From assembly GCF_004786035.1 (NCBI RefSeq), contig NZ_CP035088.1:6595001-6659000 (forward strand): DNA of 64,000 nt, in the 5' to 3' direction. The translations under genes and the position numbers were made by a program. Positions within the stretch are counted from its first letter, which is position 1. The number at the start of each line of letters is the position of its first letter. This DNA is from Pseudomonas viciae (GTDB lineage: Bacteria > Pseudomonadota > Gammaproteobacteria > Pseudomonadales > Pseudomonadaceae). A model generated the notes under the pieces. The model was not told where the DNA came from. It saw only the letters and a list, made by a program, of their open reading frames with translations, and made no database searches. Below, one piece after another: positions 41,642 through 51,291 of this stretch.

Positions 41642-42163
41642 TCAAGCCCTCGGCTTGACCGTCCCGCAATCCTGCCCGAGCCACACAGCCCGGGTGTCGA
41701 GGCTGCCGTTCTGCTGAATGCCGGTAGCGTTGAACGTGCCGTTGACCTTGGTGGTGAATTCACGATCGCTCTGGAACGTCGCGATGCCATTACCCTGGGC
41801 CTTCGGGCAGCTGAAGCGAAACTTCCACTGATTGCCAGTCCGGTCGGTGATCTGCTGTTTGCAACCCGATTGCGGGTCTTGCAGCGGGATATCATTGGTT
41901 TTGACCTGCTCCGGGGTCAGGCAAACCCGAATGCCTTTGCCGCCCATGGTGATGCCCTGCTTTTCCAGCATCGCCCGTTGCTCCGGGGTCATCTGGGTTT
42001 GCAACTGGCCGAGGATCAGTTGAAGGTCCGGCAGGTTCTGGTTATCGACTTTCATATTGCTCGTTGTCAGTTCCCACAAACCCGGTTGAAGCATCTGCGC
42101 CTGAGCCGCCATCGGAACCGACAAGCCAACCGCCAAGGCCAAACCCAGCAGACGAACATTCAT
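41642..42163 (-). CDS. DUF3617 exported protein
   Basis: A 173-residue DUF3617 protein. A signal peptide (about 1-22, LLGLALAVGLSVPMAAQAQ) is followed by the family N-terminal signature PGLWELTTSNMKVD, then GKGIRVCLTPEQV, SGCKQQITDRTGNQWKFRFSCP and a C-terminal LDTRAVWLGQDCG. Four Cys suggest two disulfides in the periplasm. Function unknown. ATG 42163 is supported by GGAG 8 bp upstream and by the signal peptide. Confidence 0.88.
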   Translation of the reverse strand: MNVRLLGLALAVGLSVPMAAQAQMLQPGLWELTTSNMKVDNQNLPDLQLILGQLQTQMTPEQRAMLEKQGITMGGKGIRVCLTPEQVKTNDIPLQDPQSGCKQQITDRTGNQWKFRFSCPKAQGNGIATFQSDREFTTKVNGTFNATGIQQNGSLDTRAVWLGQDCGTVKPRA

Positions 42164-42305
42164 TGCATAAACTCCAGAGGACAAGTGGCCGTTAGACGCC
42201 GCCCATAAGCTTCGGTTCAGACCCGGTACGAGTGAATTAAATAGCGACATTCGCCATGGAACATGGTCTGTTAAGCATTGAAAATGTCAGGAGCAAGGCA
42301 GCCCC

Positions 42306-43745
42306 ATGGATTTTTTTGGCCCCCATATTTTCGGTTACCTGATCGCGCTGCTCCATACCCTGGGCTCCATCGCCGCCGTCCACGCCGTACTGACGGTGCG
42401 CACGGCCCAAGGTGCGATCGCCTGGGCCCTGTCGTTGGTGTTCATTCCTTACCTGACGCTGATTCCCTACCTGGTTTTCGGCCGCAGTACCTTTGATGGT
42501 TATATCAAGGCCCGGCGGCAAGCCAACGAAGAAATGCGCAAGGCGATCTCCGAGTTGAACTGGCGGCCGTGGGTCGAGGAGGCCTTGACCGCCCGCGCCT
42601 CCCAGGCCTACGCCTCGTTACGGGCCATGCCCAAGCTGGGGCGCACACCGTGCCTGGCAAACAATCAGGTGCGATTGCTGGTCAATGGTCACGCCACGTT
42701 CGAGACGATTTTCCAGGCCATCGACAGTGCCCGTGAGGCGGTGCTGATTCAATTTTTTATCATCCACGACGACCGCCTTGGCCAACGCCTGCATACACTG
42801 CTCTTGAAAAAAGCCGCCGAAGGCGTGGCCGTGTATTTACTCTATGACCGCATCGGCAGCCACTCCCTGTCCCACCGCTACGTTCAGGCCTTGCGCGACG
42901 GTGGCGTCCAGGTGAAAGCCTTCGCCACCCGCAGCGGCTGGCTCAACCGGTTCCAGGTCAACTTTCGAAACCATCGCAAGATCGTGGTGGTGGATGGTGT
43001 TTTGGGTTTCGTCGGCGGGCACAATGTGGGCGACGAATACATGGGCGAAAAGCCGCCCTTGGCACCATGGCGCGACACCCACGTTGAAGTGCGCGGGCCG
43101 GTGGTGGGGAGCATGCAAGAGTCGTTTGCCGAAGACTGGTTCTGGGCGGCCCGTTCGTTGCCACCGCTGATCCTGCCGGACAGCTACCCGGACGACGGTG
43201 TGCTCTGCCAGCTACTGGCCAGCGGACCGGCTGATGCCTACGAAACCTGCTCACTGTTTTTCGTCGAGGCTATTCACGCGGCCAGCGACCGAGTCTGGAT
43301 CACAACGCCCTACTTTATTCCTGACGAAGCGGTATTCGCAGCGTTACGCCTGGCGGTGCTGCGCGGCGTGGACGTGCGCATCCTGCTGCCCTCGCGACCG
43401 GACCACAAGGTCGTCTACGCCGCGTCCAGCCTGTATGCATTTGAAGCGGTGCGGGCTGGCGTGCGGGTGTTCCGTTATCAGCCGGGCTTTCTGCATCAGA
43501 AGGTGGTGCTGATCGACGGGGAAATCAGCGCCATCGGCAGTGCGAACCTGGACAATCGTTCGTTCCGATTGAATTTCGAAGTGATGCTGCTGACCGTGGA
43601 TATCCCATTCGCCAGCGAGGTGGAGCAAATGCTCGAGAACGACTTCGCCCAGGCCCAGGAAATCGACAAACAGGCAAGCCGGGAGACCCACCGCCTGCAG
43701 AAGGTCGGCATGCGGATCGCCCGGCTTATTTCCCCGATACTCTAA
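42306..43745 (+). CDS. cls: Cardiolipin synthase (phospholipase D type)
   Basis: A 479-residue ClsA-type enzyme. Two N-terminal membrane helices (about 8-27 and 37-58) precede two HKD active sites: [19 protein letters not shown] (about 221-239) and [25 protein letters not shown] (about 400-424). It condenses two phosphatidylglycerol molecules into cardiolipin at the inner membrane. Length fits ClsA. Its stop codon overlaps, by 4 bp, the stop of the convergent cyclopropane synthase gene. Confidence 0.94.
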   Translation: MDFFGPHIFGYLIALLHTLGSIAAVHAVLTVRTAQGAIAWALSLVFIPYLTLIPYLVFGRSTFDGYIKARRQANEEMRKAISELNWRPWVEEALTARASQAYASLRAMPKLGRTPCLANNQVRLLVNGHATFETIFQAIDSAREAVLIQFFIIHDDRLGQRLHTLLLKKAAEGVAVYLLYDRIGSHSLSHRYVQALRDGGVQVKAFATRSGWLNRFQVNFRNHRKIVVVDGVLGFVGGHNVGDEYMGEKPPLAPWRDTHVEVRGPVVGSMQESFAEDWFWAARSLPPLILPDSYPDDGVLCQLLASGPADAYETCSLFFVEAIHAASDRVWITTPYFIPDEAVFAALRLAVLRGVDVRILLPSRPDHKVVYAASSLYAFEAVRAGVRVFRYQPGFLHQKVVLIDGEISAIGSANLDNRSFRLNFEVMLLTVDIPFASEVEQMLENDFAQAQEIDKQASRETHRLQKVGMRIARLISPIL

Positions 43746-44929
43746 GGTATGTAGATATCGTCACGGGTCCAAGGTAAATCATGGCTACCGTCGGCGTGGG
43801 CCTTCACCGCCAGGATCTGGTGCAGGTTGATCCAACCCTTGGCAAACGCGTAGGCGCAACCGGCCAGGTACAAACGCCAGATCCGCAGCGCCTGTTCCGG
43901 CACTTGCTTCGAGGCGGCCTCGAGGTTGTCCTCCAGGCGTTCACTCCAATGGTCGAGCGTGCGCGCGTAGTGCAGGCGCAAGCTTTCCACGTCGACAATC
44001 TCCAGCCCCGCTTCGCTGATCTCGGCGCAGATCATCGACAGGTGCGGCAGCTCGCCGTTGGGGAACACATACTTCTCAATAAACTCACCCGCGCCGCGAC
44101 CGACCGGACGACCGTCAGTGTGCTTGGCGGTGATGCCGTGGTTCATCACCAGCCCACCCTCGCGAACGGCGCCGAACAAGGTCTTGCAGTACTGCTTGAG
44201 ATTGGCATGGCCGACATGCTCAAACATGCCGACACTGACCACCTTGTCGAAGCGACCATCCTGGGGCAGGTCCCGGTAGTCCAGCAGCTGCAACTCCACT
44301 TGATCCTCCAGGCCTTGCGCCTTGACCCGTTCGCGGGCCAACGCCAGTTGCGCCTCGCTCAGGGTAATGCCAAAGACCTTGGCGCCGAATTCCCGCGCCG
44401 CATAACGCGCCAAGCCACCCCATCCGCAGCCCACATCCAGCAGATAGTCGCCAGGTTGCAGACGCAGTTTGCGGCATAAGTGGCGGAATTTAGCTTGCTG
44501 GGCCTGTTCGAGGGATTCGCTGCCTGTCTCGAAATAGGCACAGGAGTAGGCCATGTCGCTGTCGAGCCACAGCTGATAGAACGCGTTGGACAGGTCGTAG
44601 TGATAGGAAATCGCCTTGGCATCGGTTTCCTTATCATGAATCGAACGCACCGGCGGGTTGTCAGAATCTTCCTTGATCAGCGCCTGGCTCCATTCATCGC
44701 AGACCCGGATCACTTCGTGGATCGAACCTTCGAGTTCGAGTTTGCCCTCTACGAACGCCGCACCCAGCGCATCCAGGCTGGGATGGGAGAGTTGCGCGAC
44801 CATTTGTGGGTCCTTGACCACGATCGTGACGCTGGGGTCGGCACCCAGCGTAAATTCATGGCCATCCCAGAGCCGCAGCCGAAGCGGTAAATGAAGATTC
44901 TGTAAGGCCGGTGGAAGTTGCGCGAGCAT
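43742..44929 (-). CDS. cfa: Cyclopropane-fatty-acyl-phospholipid synthase
   Basis: A 395-residue SAM-dependent methyltransferase. The N-terminal domain (about 1-110) is followed by [27 protein letters not shown], the SAM loop [49 protein letters not shown] and [16 protein letters not shown]. It adds a methylene bridge to unsaturated acyl chains of membrane phospholipids, usually on entry to stationary phase. It is convergent with cls, so two membrane-lipid enzymes share a 3' end. Confidence 0.94.
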   Translation of the reverse strand: MLAQLPPALQNLHLPLRLRLWDGHEFTLGADPSVTIVVKDPQMVAQLSHPSLDALGAAFVEGKLELEGSIHEVIRVCDEWSQALIKEDSDNPPVRSIHDKETDAKAISYHYDLSNAFYQLWLDSDMAYSCAYFETGSESLEQAQQAKFRHLCRKLRLQPGDYLLDVGCGWGGLARYAAREFGAKVFGITLSEAQLALARERVKAQGLEDQVELQLLDYRDLPQDGRFDKVVSVGMFEHVGHANLKQYCKTLFGAVREGGLVMNHGITAKHTDGRPVGRGAGEFIEKYVFPNGELPHLSMICAEISEAGLEIVDVESLRLHYARTLDHWSERLEDNLEAASKQVPEQALRIWRLYLAGCAYAFAKGWINLHQILAVKAHADGSHDLPWTRDDIYIP

Positions 44930-44989
44930 GAAATAACCCCCTCGTTTCAGACATCTGAAAATGAGGGTAGACCATCGTAGAAAAATAGC

Positions 44990-45010
44990 AGGCTATCGAA
45001 TTTATAGCCT
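44990..45010. terminator. Inverted repeat, possible terminator of the SPFH/ATPase operon
   Basis: AGGCTAT CGAATTT ATAGCCT is a perfect 7-bp inverted repeat. On the minus strand it is followed by GCTATTTTTC, so it may terminate the operon ending at 45125. On the plus strand it is followed by TTTTCT. It could also lie in the cfa promoter region. The rest of 44930-45124 shows no gene. Confidence 0.4.
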
Positions 45011-45124
45011 TTTTCTATCGCCTTCCAAAACTACTGTTGGAGCCAGTAACTGCCTGAAGTGGTTCGCCCTCTTCCCTAGCTGACTATGAGTATGGCCCAC
45101 AGTTCGCCAACATGCCCAAACGGC

Positions 45125-47029
45125 CTATTCATCCCGAATCTTCAGCAACGGCTCTTGAAACCGCAGCAAGCGCCCGGCATTCCCCAACACCAGCAACGTG
45201 CTCAAATTATGCAGCAACGCCGCGATCATCGCCCCCGCCGCACCGAGCCAACCGAACGCCGCGAAGGCAACAATTGCCAGGGTCCAGCCCAAGCCGATGA
45301 TCACGTTGACTTGCAGCGTACGCCTGCATTGGCGACTGAGCCGAACGCAGGTACCGAGACGTCGCAGATCGCTGCCAATCAACACGATGTCCGCCGATGC
45401 GAGGGCAATATCTGCACCACCGGCGCCCATCGCGACACCCACTACGCCAGCCTTGAGCGCCAGGGAATCGTTGATCCCATCGCCCACCACCATTGGCCGG
45501 AACCCGTGGTCGATTTCGGCCATCACACGCTTGAGTTTATCTTCCGGCAAGGCCTGGGCCTGTACGTCGCCGAGGCCGATGTCCTGCGCCAAGGTGTTGG
45601 CCACGCTCTGGCGGTCACCGGTCAGCAGCAACTGACGCCCAAGGCCCAGTTCCCGTAGTTCAGCCATGGCAATCCGTGCTTCCGGCTTGACGCTGTCAGC
45701 CAGCAGCAGCCAGGCGAGAAATTTTCCATCCAGGGCCAACCCGGCAATCGGGCCATCATGGTTGGGGACTGCTGGGGTTTCGATGCCCAACTGAGTAAAC
45801 AACTCTGGCCGACCAAGCGCCGCTTCGCCCTGCCCGGTCATCGCCACCACACCCAGGCCCTGGCGCTCTCGGATATCGCTCAGCGGCAGGCAATTTTCCT
45901 GCTCCACCAGTCCCGCCAATGCACGGCTGACCGGATGGCTGCTGGCCGAACCGAGGCTGGCGGCCAATGCGAGTAAAGGCGCGTGATCGTCGTGGGCACT
46001 TTTGATAGATTGCAGGCGCAGGGCGCCGTACGTCAGGGTGCCGGTCTTGTCGACGACCAACGACGTCAGGTCCGCCAGTTCTTCCAGAAAGGCCGAACTG
46101 CGGATCAGGATCCCGTGGCGCGCCGCCACCGCGATCCCGGCAATGGCCGTCGCCGGCGCCGACAGCACCAACGCGCAAGGGCACGCCGCCACCAATACGG
46201 CGAGCATCGCCTGAGAGTCGTTAGTGACAAACCAGGTCACCGCCGCCAGCAGCAACACCAGCACCAGATAACTGCCGGCGTAGCGTTCCAGCAACCGGGT
46301 GATGGGCGGCTTGGAGCGTTCGGCGTTTTGCATCAGGGCAATGACCTTGCCCAGGGTTGACTCATTGCCGGTGCGGGTCACCTCCAGACGCAACAGCCCA
46401 TCAAGATTGATCGCGCCACCAAAGACTTCGGTGCCGACCACGGCCTCCAGTGGCACCGATTCGCCGGTGATGGGCGCGGTGTCGAGGCTGGCCTGACCGG
46501 ACAACACGCGACCATCGGCCGGCACCCGGTCACCGGCGCGCACCTCCACCACATCACCGGGCCGGAGCGTGCCGTTATCGACCTCGACGATCGTACCGTC
46601 AGCCAGCACCTTGCGGCCCAGGCTGCGGGTCAGTTGGCCAAGGGCATGAATCGCTTCCTGGGAACCAATGACGCTGCGCTCCTCCAGCACATGGCCGAAG
46701 ATCATGATGATTGGCAGCAGCGCTGCCGTCAGTAGATCACCCGTGGCCCAGGCGCCAAGCATCGCCAGGGCAATCAGTTGATCGGTGATCCCGTGCAGGC
46801 TCGGATAACGCAGGCTGTACCAGGCCGAACGCATCACCGGCACTGCCACCAGCAGCGAGGCGGATCCCAGCAGCAGTTGACTGACACCGCCCTGCTCCTG
46901 CGACCAACCGCGCCACACCAGGCCCAAGGCGAGCAGCCCAAGGGCGAGCATCGCCAAGGTCAGTTGGCGGGCGGCTGTGCGTTGTTCGGCGCCAGACAAC
47001 ATCGGCACCACGGCGGATTGAGCGGTCAT
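45125..47029 (-). CDS. P1B-type metal ATPase without N-terminal metal-binding domain
   Basis: A 634-residue heavy-metal P-type ATPase. It shows TGES (about 188-191) in the actuator domain, the membrane metal site CPC in AACPCALVLSAP (283-285), phosphorylation Asp327 in DKTGTLT, the HP pair (365-366) in SSHPVSRAL, and VVGDGINDSLALK. The last membrane segment reads LLHNLSTLLVLGNAGRLL, resembling Zn/Cd and Cu pumps but lacking the DxG of classical ZntA. No HMA domain or Cys/His-rich N terminus exists. It is the last gene of an operon with three SPFH genes, overlapping the previous one by 4 bp. Metal and direction are unknown; zinc is favoured by the Zur-like site and neighbours. Confidence 0.88.
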   Translation of the reverse strand: MTAQSAVVPMLSGAEQRTAARQLTLAMLALGLLALGLVWRGWSQEQGGVSQLLLGSASLLVAVPVMRSAWYSLRYPSLHGITDQLIALAMLGAWATGDLLTAALLPIIMIFGHVLEERSVIGSQEAIHALGQLTRSLGRKVLADGTIVEVDNGTLRPGDVVEVRAGDRVPADGRVLSGQASLDTAPITGESVPLEAVVGTEVFGGAINLDGLLRLEVTRTGNESTLGKVIALMQNAERSKPPITRLLERYAGSYLVLVLLLAAVTWFVTNDSQAMLAVLVAACPCALVLSAPATAIAGIAVAARHGILIRSSAFLEELADLTSLVVDKTGTLTYGALRLQSIKSAHDDHAPLLALAASLGSASSHPVSRALAGLVEQENCLPLSDIRERQGLGVVAMTGQGEAALGRPELFTQLGIETPAVPNHDGPIAGLALDGKFLAWLLLADSVKPEARIAMAELRELGLGRQLLLTGDRQSVANTLAQDIGLGDVQAQALPEDKLKRVMAEIDHGFRPMVVGDGINDSLALKAGVVGVAMGAGGADIALASADIVLIGSDLRRLGTCVRLSRQCRRTLQVNVIIGLGWTLAIVAFAAFGWLGAAGAMIAALLHNLSTLLVLGNAGRLLRFQEPLLKIRDE

Positions 47030-48078
47030 TGTTCGGCTCCCTGAATGATCAGGCGGGAATCGTCCTTCGGATCGACCGTTGTCACCGAGCCGGCCTGACG
47101 AAGGATAGCGGGCATGCGCTCACGATAAAGGCGCAACAGCATTTGCGGATCGGTGCCTTGGGCCTTTGCCAGGCCGAGCACTGTGGCGGTATCGGCCGAC
47201 GCCTTGGCGAGCCGCTCACTGGCCTGGGCATGGGCGACTTGCACCGCACGGTCGGCGTCCTGGCGGGCGCTCTGGGTCAATTTTTCAGCCTCGGTTCGGG
47301 CATTGGCAATGGCCTTGTCGGCCTGTTGGCTGGCGGTCAGTACCGCGTTGAATGCACTCACCGCGGACCCTGGGAGGCTCGACTGCACGTCGACCCGCAC
47401 CACTTCAATGCCCAGGCCCTGCCCGGTTGCAGCCAGATCGGCCAGGCGTCGGTTGATACCTTGCACCAGATCGCCGCGCAAGCGCTCACGGCGCTCGGCG
47501 GCCTGGTTGTCACTGCCCATCAGTTCAGGGCGCGCCACCAGAATGGTGTCCAAGTCCCGGGCGGCGGTAAGGGCCACGGCACTGCGAGTCGCCAGTCGAT
47601 CCAACGCCGGCAATACATGTTCGCCTTGTAAAACGAAGGCGTAGGGGTCGGTTACTTTGTAGAAGAGTCGCACATCCAGTTGCACTACACCGGCGTCACC
47701 GGTCAATAAATAACCAGAACCGGCTAACGCATCGCTGACCGGCGTGGCAAAACTGGCGACGCGATCCGCCTGCAAAGCCGCATCCGAACGCAGCAGGTAT
47801 TCCACTCGACGCTCAAGCACCCGATCCGCCGCTGGCAGCAGGATCACTTGTTCCACGGGACGAGGCCATGCCAATAGAAGGCCGGCATTCTGGATTCGAT
47901 CCATGGCACCAAAATGCAGGACTACCGCACGGCTCTGCGGATCGATCTGCCGCACGTTGGAAAACGCCCAGGCCAACGCCGCCAGAACCGTGACCGCGTA
48001 CAACGCCAGAAAAGCCAAACGTCCTGCCTGAATCCATGGACTGGATAAGCCGTTTGTTCCACGTGGAACCAAACTCAT
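47026..48078 (-). CDS. SPFH (HflC-like) membrane protein
   Basis: A 350-residue prohibitin/SPFH protein. One N-terminal membrane helix (about 18-40) precedes the SPFH domain: NVRQIDPQSRAVVLHFGAMDRIQNAGLLLAWPRPVEQVILLP, VVQLDVRLFYKVTDPYAF and a helical coiled-coil region (about 240-300) rich in Ala, Gln and Lys (ASQQADKAIANARTEAEKLTQSARQDADRAVQVAHAQ). HflC-like proteins form large membrane rings that control FtsH or organise microdomains. It overlaps its neighbours by 4 bp on both sides (ATGA junctions). Codons 3-8 (VPRGTN) contain a parS-like site. Confidence 0.85.
   Translation of the reverse strand: MSLVPRGTNGLSSPWIQAGRLAFLALYAVTVLAALAWAFSNVRQIDPQSRAVVLHFGAMDRIQNAGLLLAWPRPVEQVILLPAADRVLERRVEYLLRSDAALQADRVASFATPVSDALAGSGYLLTGDAGVVQLDVRLFYKVTDPYAFVLQGEHVLPALDRLATRSAVALTAARDLDTILVARPELMGSDNQAAERRERLRGDLVQGINRRLADLAATGQGLGIEVVRVDVQSSLPGSAVSAFNAVLTASQQADKAIANARTEAEKLTQSARQDADRAVQVAHAQASERLAKASADTATVLGLAKAQGTDPQMLLRLYRERMPAILRQAGSVTTVDPKDDSRLIIQGAEQ
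48055..48070. other. parS-like ParB-binding site inside an SPFH gene
   Basis: TGTTCCACGTGGAACC contains the perfect 14-bp parS palindrome GTTCCACGTGGAAC, with nearly symmetric flanks (GTTT and CAAAC). Confidence 0.88.
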
Positions 48079-49112
48079 GGTTGTGTTCCACCCTTGGGTT
48101 CCACGACAGGCGGGCCTTCTACCAACACCCGGAAGGGCGCGGCGTCGGTGCGCAGAATCAATTTCGTACCCGGCGAAACAATGGTTCCCAACGTATCCAG
48201 CGAGCGCAACAGGTTGTAGAGCTGAGGTGAGCCGGCATATGCCCTGCCGTAAATCTCGGCAGCCTCCACCCGGGACTGCGCTTCGATATCGGCGGCTTTC
48301 ACCGTGGCATCGGCCTGTAGAATTCGCGCATCACGCTCTGCAGCAGAACGAATTTGCGCCGCTTCGCGCCTGCCGATCGCCGTTCGCTCGGTGGCGATGG
48401 TTTCGCGCTCGGCACGCATGCGATCCACCGTCGCAGTCAGCGTCACCGACGGCAAGGTCAAGCGCTCAATACCGACTTGCAGCACGCGCACTCCGTAGGT
48501 GGTGAGCAACTGTTGATCTATCTGCTGACGCAATTGCGCTTCGAAATCGGCGATGCGCACCTGGCTGGCGTCAGTGTTGACCAGGTTTGCCAAGTCGAAA
48601 CTGGCAGCCGTGGTTTCCAGCGCCGAACCGACAAAGGTGCGGATCTGCCGGGCAGCTTCATCCGGTTGGTTCTGCACCGCACGCATGAAACGCTGCACAT
48701 TGTCCGGGTCGCCCTGGACCTGCCACGCCACGTACGCCTGAACGATAATCCGCAAGCCGTCGCGTGTGCCGACGTCCTGTAGACCGCTGGAAGTGGTGCG
48801 CAATCTCAAGTCCACCGGGATCGCCGCTTCGAACGGTGCCGGCCAACGCCAGCCCAGGCCCGGTTGCAACAGCACCCTTGCCGGGTTGCCGAAACGGGTG
48901 ATGACCGTGCCCTCTCCCGACCGCACTTGCACCAGGCTGGCGGCTGCCACGGCAAACGCCACCAGCAACGTCGCCCAACCCATCCGCCGCCAGGGGAACG
49001 GCCCGGCGTGCTGCGGATCGCCGTGATGGTGATGATGCCCATGGTGGTGGCCGGCATGAGCATGATCGTGACCGGCGTGGTCGTGGTGATCGTGTGAAGA
49101 GGACTGGCTCAA
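48075..49112 (-). CDS. SPFH (HflK/HflC-like) protein with cytosolic His-rich tail
   Basis: A 345-residue SPFH protein. Residues 7-36 are extremely His-rich (HDHHDHAGHDHAHAGHHHGH, then a further His run), lying before a single membrane helix (about 44-64) and so probably cytosolic. The SPFH domain follows: SGEGTVITRFGNPARVLLQPGLGWRWPAPFE, DGLRIIVQAYVAWQVQGDPDNVQRF and QQLLTTYGVRVLQVGIERLTLP, then a coiled coil (about 230-290). His-rich tails like this bind Zn, Ni or Co. It may be the missing metal-binding module of the operon's P-type ATPase. Both junctions to its operon neighbours are 4-bp overlaps. Confidence 0.86.
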   Translation of the reverse strand: MSQSSSHDHHDHAGHDHAHAGHHHGHHHHHGDPQHAGPFPWRRMGWATLLVAFAVAAASLVQVRSGEGTVITRFGNPARVLLQPGLGWRWPAPFEAAIPVDLRLRTTSSGLQDVGTRDGLRIIVQAYVAWQVQGDPDNVQRFMRAVQNQPDEAARQIRTFVGSALETTAASFDLANLVNTDASQVRIADFEAQLRQQIDQQLLTTYGVRVLQVGIERLTLPSVTLTATVDRMRAERETIATERTAIGRREAAQIRSAAERDARILQADATVKAADIEAQSRVEAAEIYGRAYAGSPQLYNLLRSLDTLGTIVSPGTKLILRTDAAPFRVLVEGPPVVEPKGGTQP

Positions 49113-51070
49113 TGGGCAGCTCCTGGCTGGACAGGGTTACGCGGCGACACGGGGTCTGCCGGCAGCGTGAAGGTACGCAGATCGATGGTCGGCGCGTTGC
49201 CGCTGCCGCCCAGGCGATGATCGAGAATCAGCAATCTGGCATTGCCGAGGCCCTGGCTCAGTTGGCTGAGGTATTGCTCCAACACAAATGCGTGGCCGGC
49301 CGTCGCGTAGGCTTTGCGCTCGGCGCTGAAGCGCAAGTCGGCGGCCTGGGCGGTGGCGTTGATTTCCCGGGCGGAGGCTTTGGCCTGGTCATGGGCGACG
49401 CTGGCTTGCAGTTGCGCCTGGTTGGTCTGCTCCGCCGCCGCGCCGCGCTCCCGGGCAATCATTGCCTGGGCGCCGATCTGCGCCGCTTGCACGCCGTGGT
49501 AAGCATTGGCCGCTCCGGCCGGCGGGTGAATCGCTTCGACCACTGTCGCCAGAATTTCCACACCACTGTCGAGCGACTGCAAGTCGGCCTGCACGGCACG
49601 GCCGATTTCATCGGCCAGCCTGACACGGTCCGCGCCCAGCAAACCGTCCAGCGTGCGCGAGGCAAACTCATGCACCAGGACGCGGCTGGCGGTGCTGCGA
49701 ATCAGCGTCGGCACATCGGCGCTGTTGTAGGTCGCCGCCAGCGCCGCTGCATCAGTCAAGCCGATGCGATAGACGAAACGCACGTCCATGTTGACGATCT
49801 GGAAGCTCTGCTGGTCGGCACGACGGCTGGCGATGACTTGGGATTTATCGTTCACATGGCTGGCGTCCCACAGCCGATTGGCAATCGCCGGGGCCGGCCC
49901 CTCAGCCGGCTCAGCCTCGGTGGGCGCCCGGTTAGCAGCGCCGCTGGTGGCCAGTTCATGCACGACACCGTTCTCGACGCTCAGCACCCTGCCCCAAGGC
50001 CAGGGTAAGCCGGCGTGCAGACCCGGGGCGAAAACCTCCACCGGCTTACCGAAGCGCTCATAAATACCGCGCTCCTGCAGCGGCACTTCATGCACGCCTG
50101 TCAGCAGCCAACCCACCAGCGATACCAGCGCCAACACCGGTAAGAAGGCCCGACGCATGTAACTGAAAGCCCAGATCTGCCGCAGGTCGATACCAAAACG
50201 GTTGTGCAGCTCATGCTGCAAAGCCAATAACGGTTGCGGCGGCCAGCGCAACAGGTCCGCGACGACGCTGCGCCCCAACAGGGTCGGCTCCAGGGAATCC
50301 CGGCGTGGGCTGAACAACGACAGCAGCGCGCGCAGTAACAACTCCACCGCCACCAACCCTGGCAATAATCCGATCAGCACCGCCAGGCGCACCGGCCAGA
50401 GCGACGTTTCTGCGGCGAACAACAAGCACAAGGCACCGAGCACCAGCACGATGATCGCCACCCGCGTCAACTGCGCCAGCGACGATGCTTCCGGCCACTC
50501 CACGCCAGGCTGCTGGGCCAATTGACGTTCGAACACCAGCAACCCAAACGCCAGCAACAAAGAAAGCACCGCGCCCACACTGGCGGACACGCCAAGGGCA
50601 GCGCCAGGTAATTGCAGGTTCCAGGCTTGCTCCAGACTCAGCAATACCATCACTGACCAACCGGCCAGCCACAAGGTGGATGCGCCGATCTGCTTCAGCA
50701 GGCCGACCCAGCGCGCGCCGATTCGCTCGAGCAGCCGCTCATACCAACCCAAGTTATCAACAGGCTCGTCTGCGGGAGTAGAGATATCCACAGCCGGCCG
50801 CAGTGCCCTGCCCCGCCATTGCGTGATCCACCAGGCCGACTGCAAACCCGCCACCAGTACCAGTAAACCCGCACTCTGGCTGACCAGCAACGCCGGCCAA
50901 AGTGATTGCGGCGAAAACAGCCCGATGAAAAGCGCCAGCCCCCATCCCAGGCCTGCCAGACCAGCCAGCGCGTAGGCGATTCGCTTCAAGCGACGCCCCT
51001 GAAACAACGCCCGCTGAAAGCGCGGCCACTCGGCAACCGCTGCCCCCTCGACATCAAGATCGACTTGCAT
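49109..51070 (-). CDS. Large SPFH (HflK-like) protein with multi-helix membrane domain
   Basis: A 653-residue protein. The first part (about 30-260) holds about six hydrophobic helices (LAGLAGLGWGLALFIGLF, ALLVSQSAGLLVLVAGL, LWLAGWSVMVLLSL, VGAVLSLLLAFGLLVF, VAIIVLVLGALCLLF, VRLAVLIGLLPGLVAVELL). A further helix at about 313-330 leads into an HflK-like SPFH domain (VHEVPLQERGIYERFGKPVEVFAPGLHAGLPWPWGRV) and a long Ala/Gln coiled coil (about 515-600). HflK itself has one membrane helix, so the membrane domain is an extension. It is the first gene of the SPFH/ATPase operon. The region 51071-51291 upstream, shared with divergent lpd, carries a Zur-like inverted repeat. Confidence 0.84.
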   Translation of the reverse strand: MQVDLDVEGAAVAEWPRFQRALFQGRRLKRIAYALAGLAGLGWGLALFIGLFSPQSLWPALLVSQSAGLLVLVAGLQSAWWITQWRGRALRPAVDISTPADEPVDNLGWYERLLERIGARWVGLLKQIGASTLWLAGWSVMVLLSLEQAWNLQLPGAALGVSASVGAVLSLLLAFGLLVFERQLAQQPGVEWPEASSLAQLTRVAIIVLVLGALCLLFAAETSLWPVRLAVLIGLLPGLVAVELLLRALLSLFSPRRDSLEPTLLGRSVVADLLRWPPQPLLALQHELHNRFGIDLRQIWAFSYMRRAFLPVLALVSLVGWLLTGVHEVPLQERGIYERFGKPVEVFAPGLHAGLPWPWGRVLSVENGVVHELATSGAANRAPTEAEPAEGPAPAIANRLWDASHVNDKSQVIASRRADQQSFQIVNMDVRFVYRIGLTDAAALAATYNSADVPTLIRSTASRVLVHEFASRTLDGLLGADRVRLADEIGRAVQADLQSLDSGVEILATVVEAIHPPAGAANAYHGVQAAQIGAQAMIARERGAAAEQTNQAQLQASVAHDQAKASAREINATAQAADLRFSAERKAYATAGHAFVLEQYLSQLSQGLGNARLLILDHRLGGSGNAPTIDLRTFTLPADPVSPRNPVQPGAAH

Positions 51071-51130
51071 ACCACCCCAGCGCTTGTGGCGATCAGAATC
51101 CGGGCCCGTGGACAGACGCCACCGCCGCTC

Positions 51131-51155
51131 CGTTATATGTCGTTACCTTATAACG
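51131..51155. promoter_or_regulatory. Zur-like inverted repeat upstream of the SPFH/ATPase operon
   Basis: CGTTATA (51131) and TATAACG (51149) form a 7-bp inverted repeat. Inside it GTTACCTTATAAC (51142-51154) matches 10 of 12 fixed positions of the Zur core GTTATAnTATAAC. It lies 61-85 bp before the operon start and 137 bp before divergent lpd. It is weaker than the two boxes near folE2. Confidence 0.5.
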
Positions 51156-51291
51156 ATTACTGTGAAATTTCTGTTTTGAATTCTTCATGACGCCCCCTGC
51201 GCCTACCCCTTGACTAAAGCCTTGACCTAAATCTTCGGGAACGCTCATATTACGCTCATAATTTTTTATCTGGCCAAGCGGGAGAACAGCG

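Noticed and set aside
47849..47862. TGTTCCACGGGAC, a half parS
   Set aside because: The second half is not conserved.
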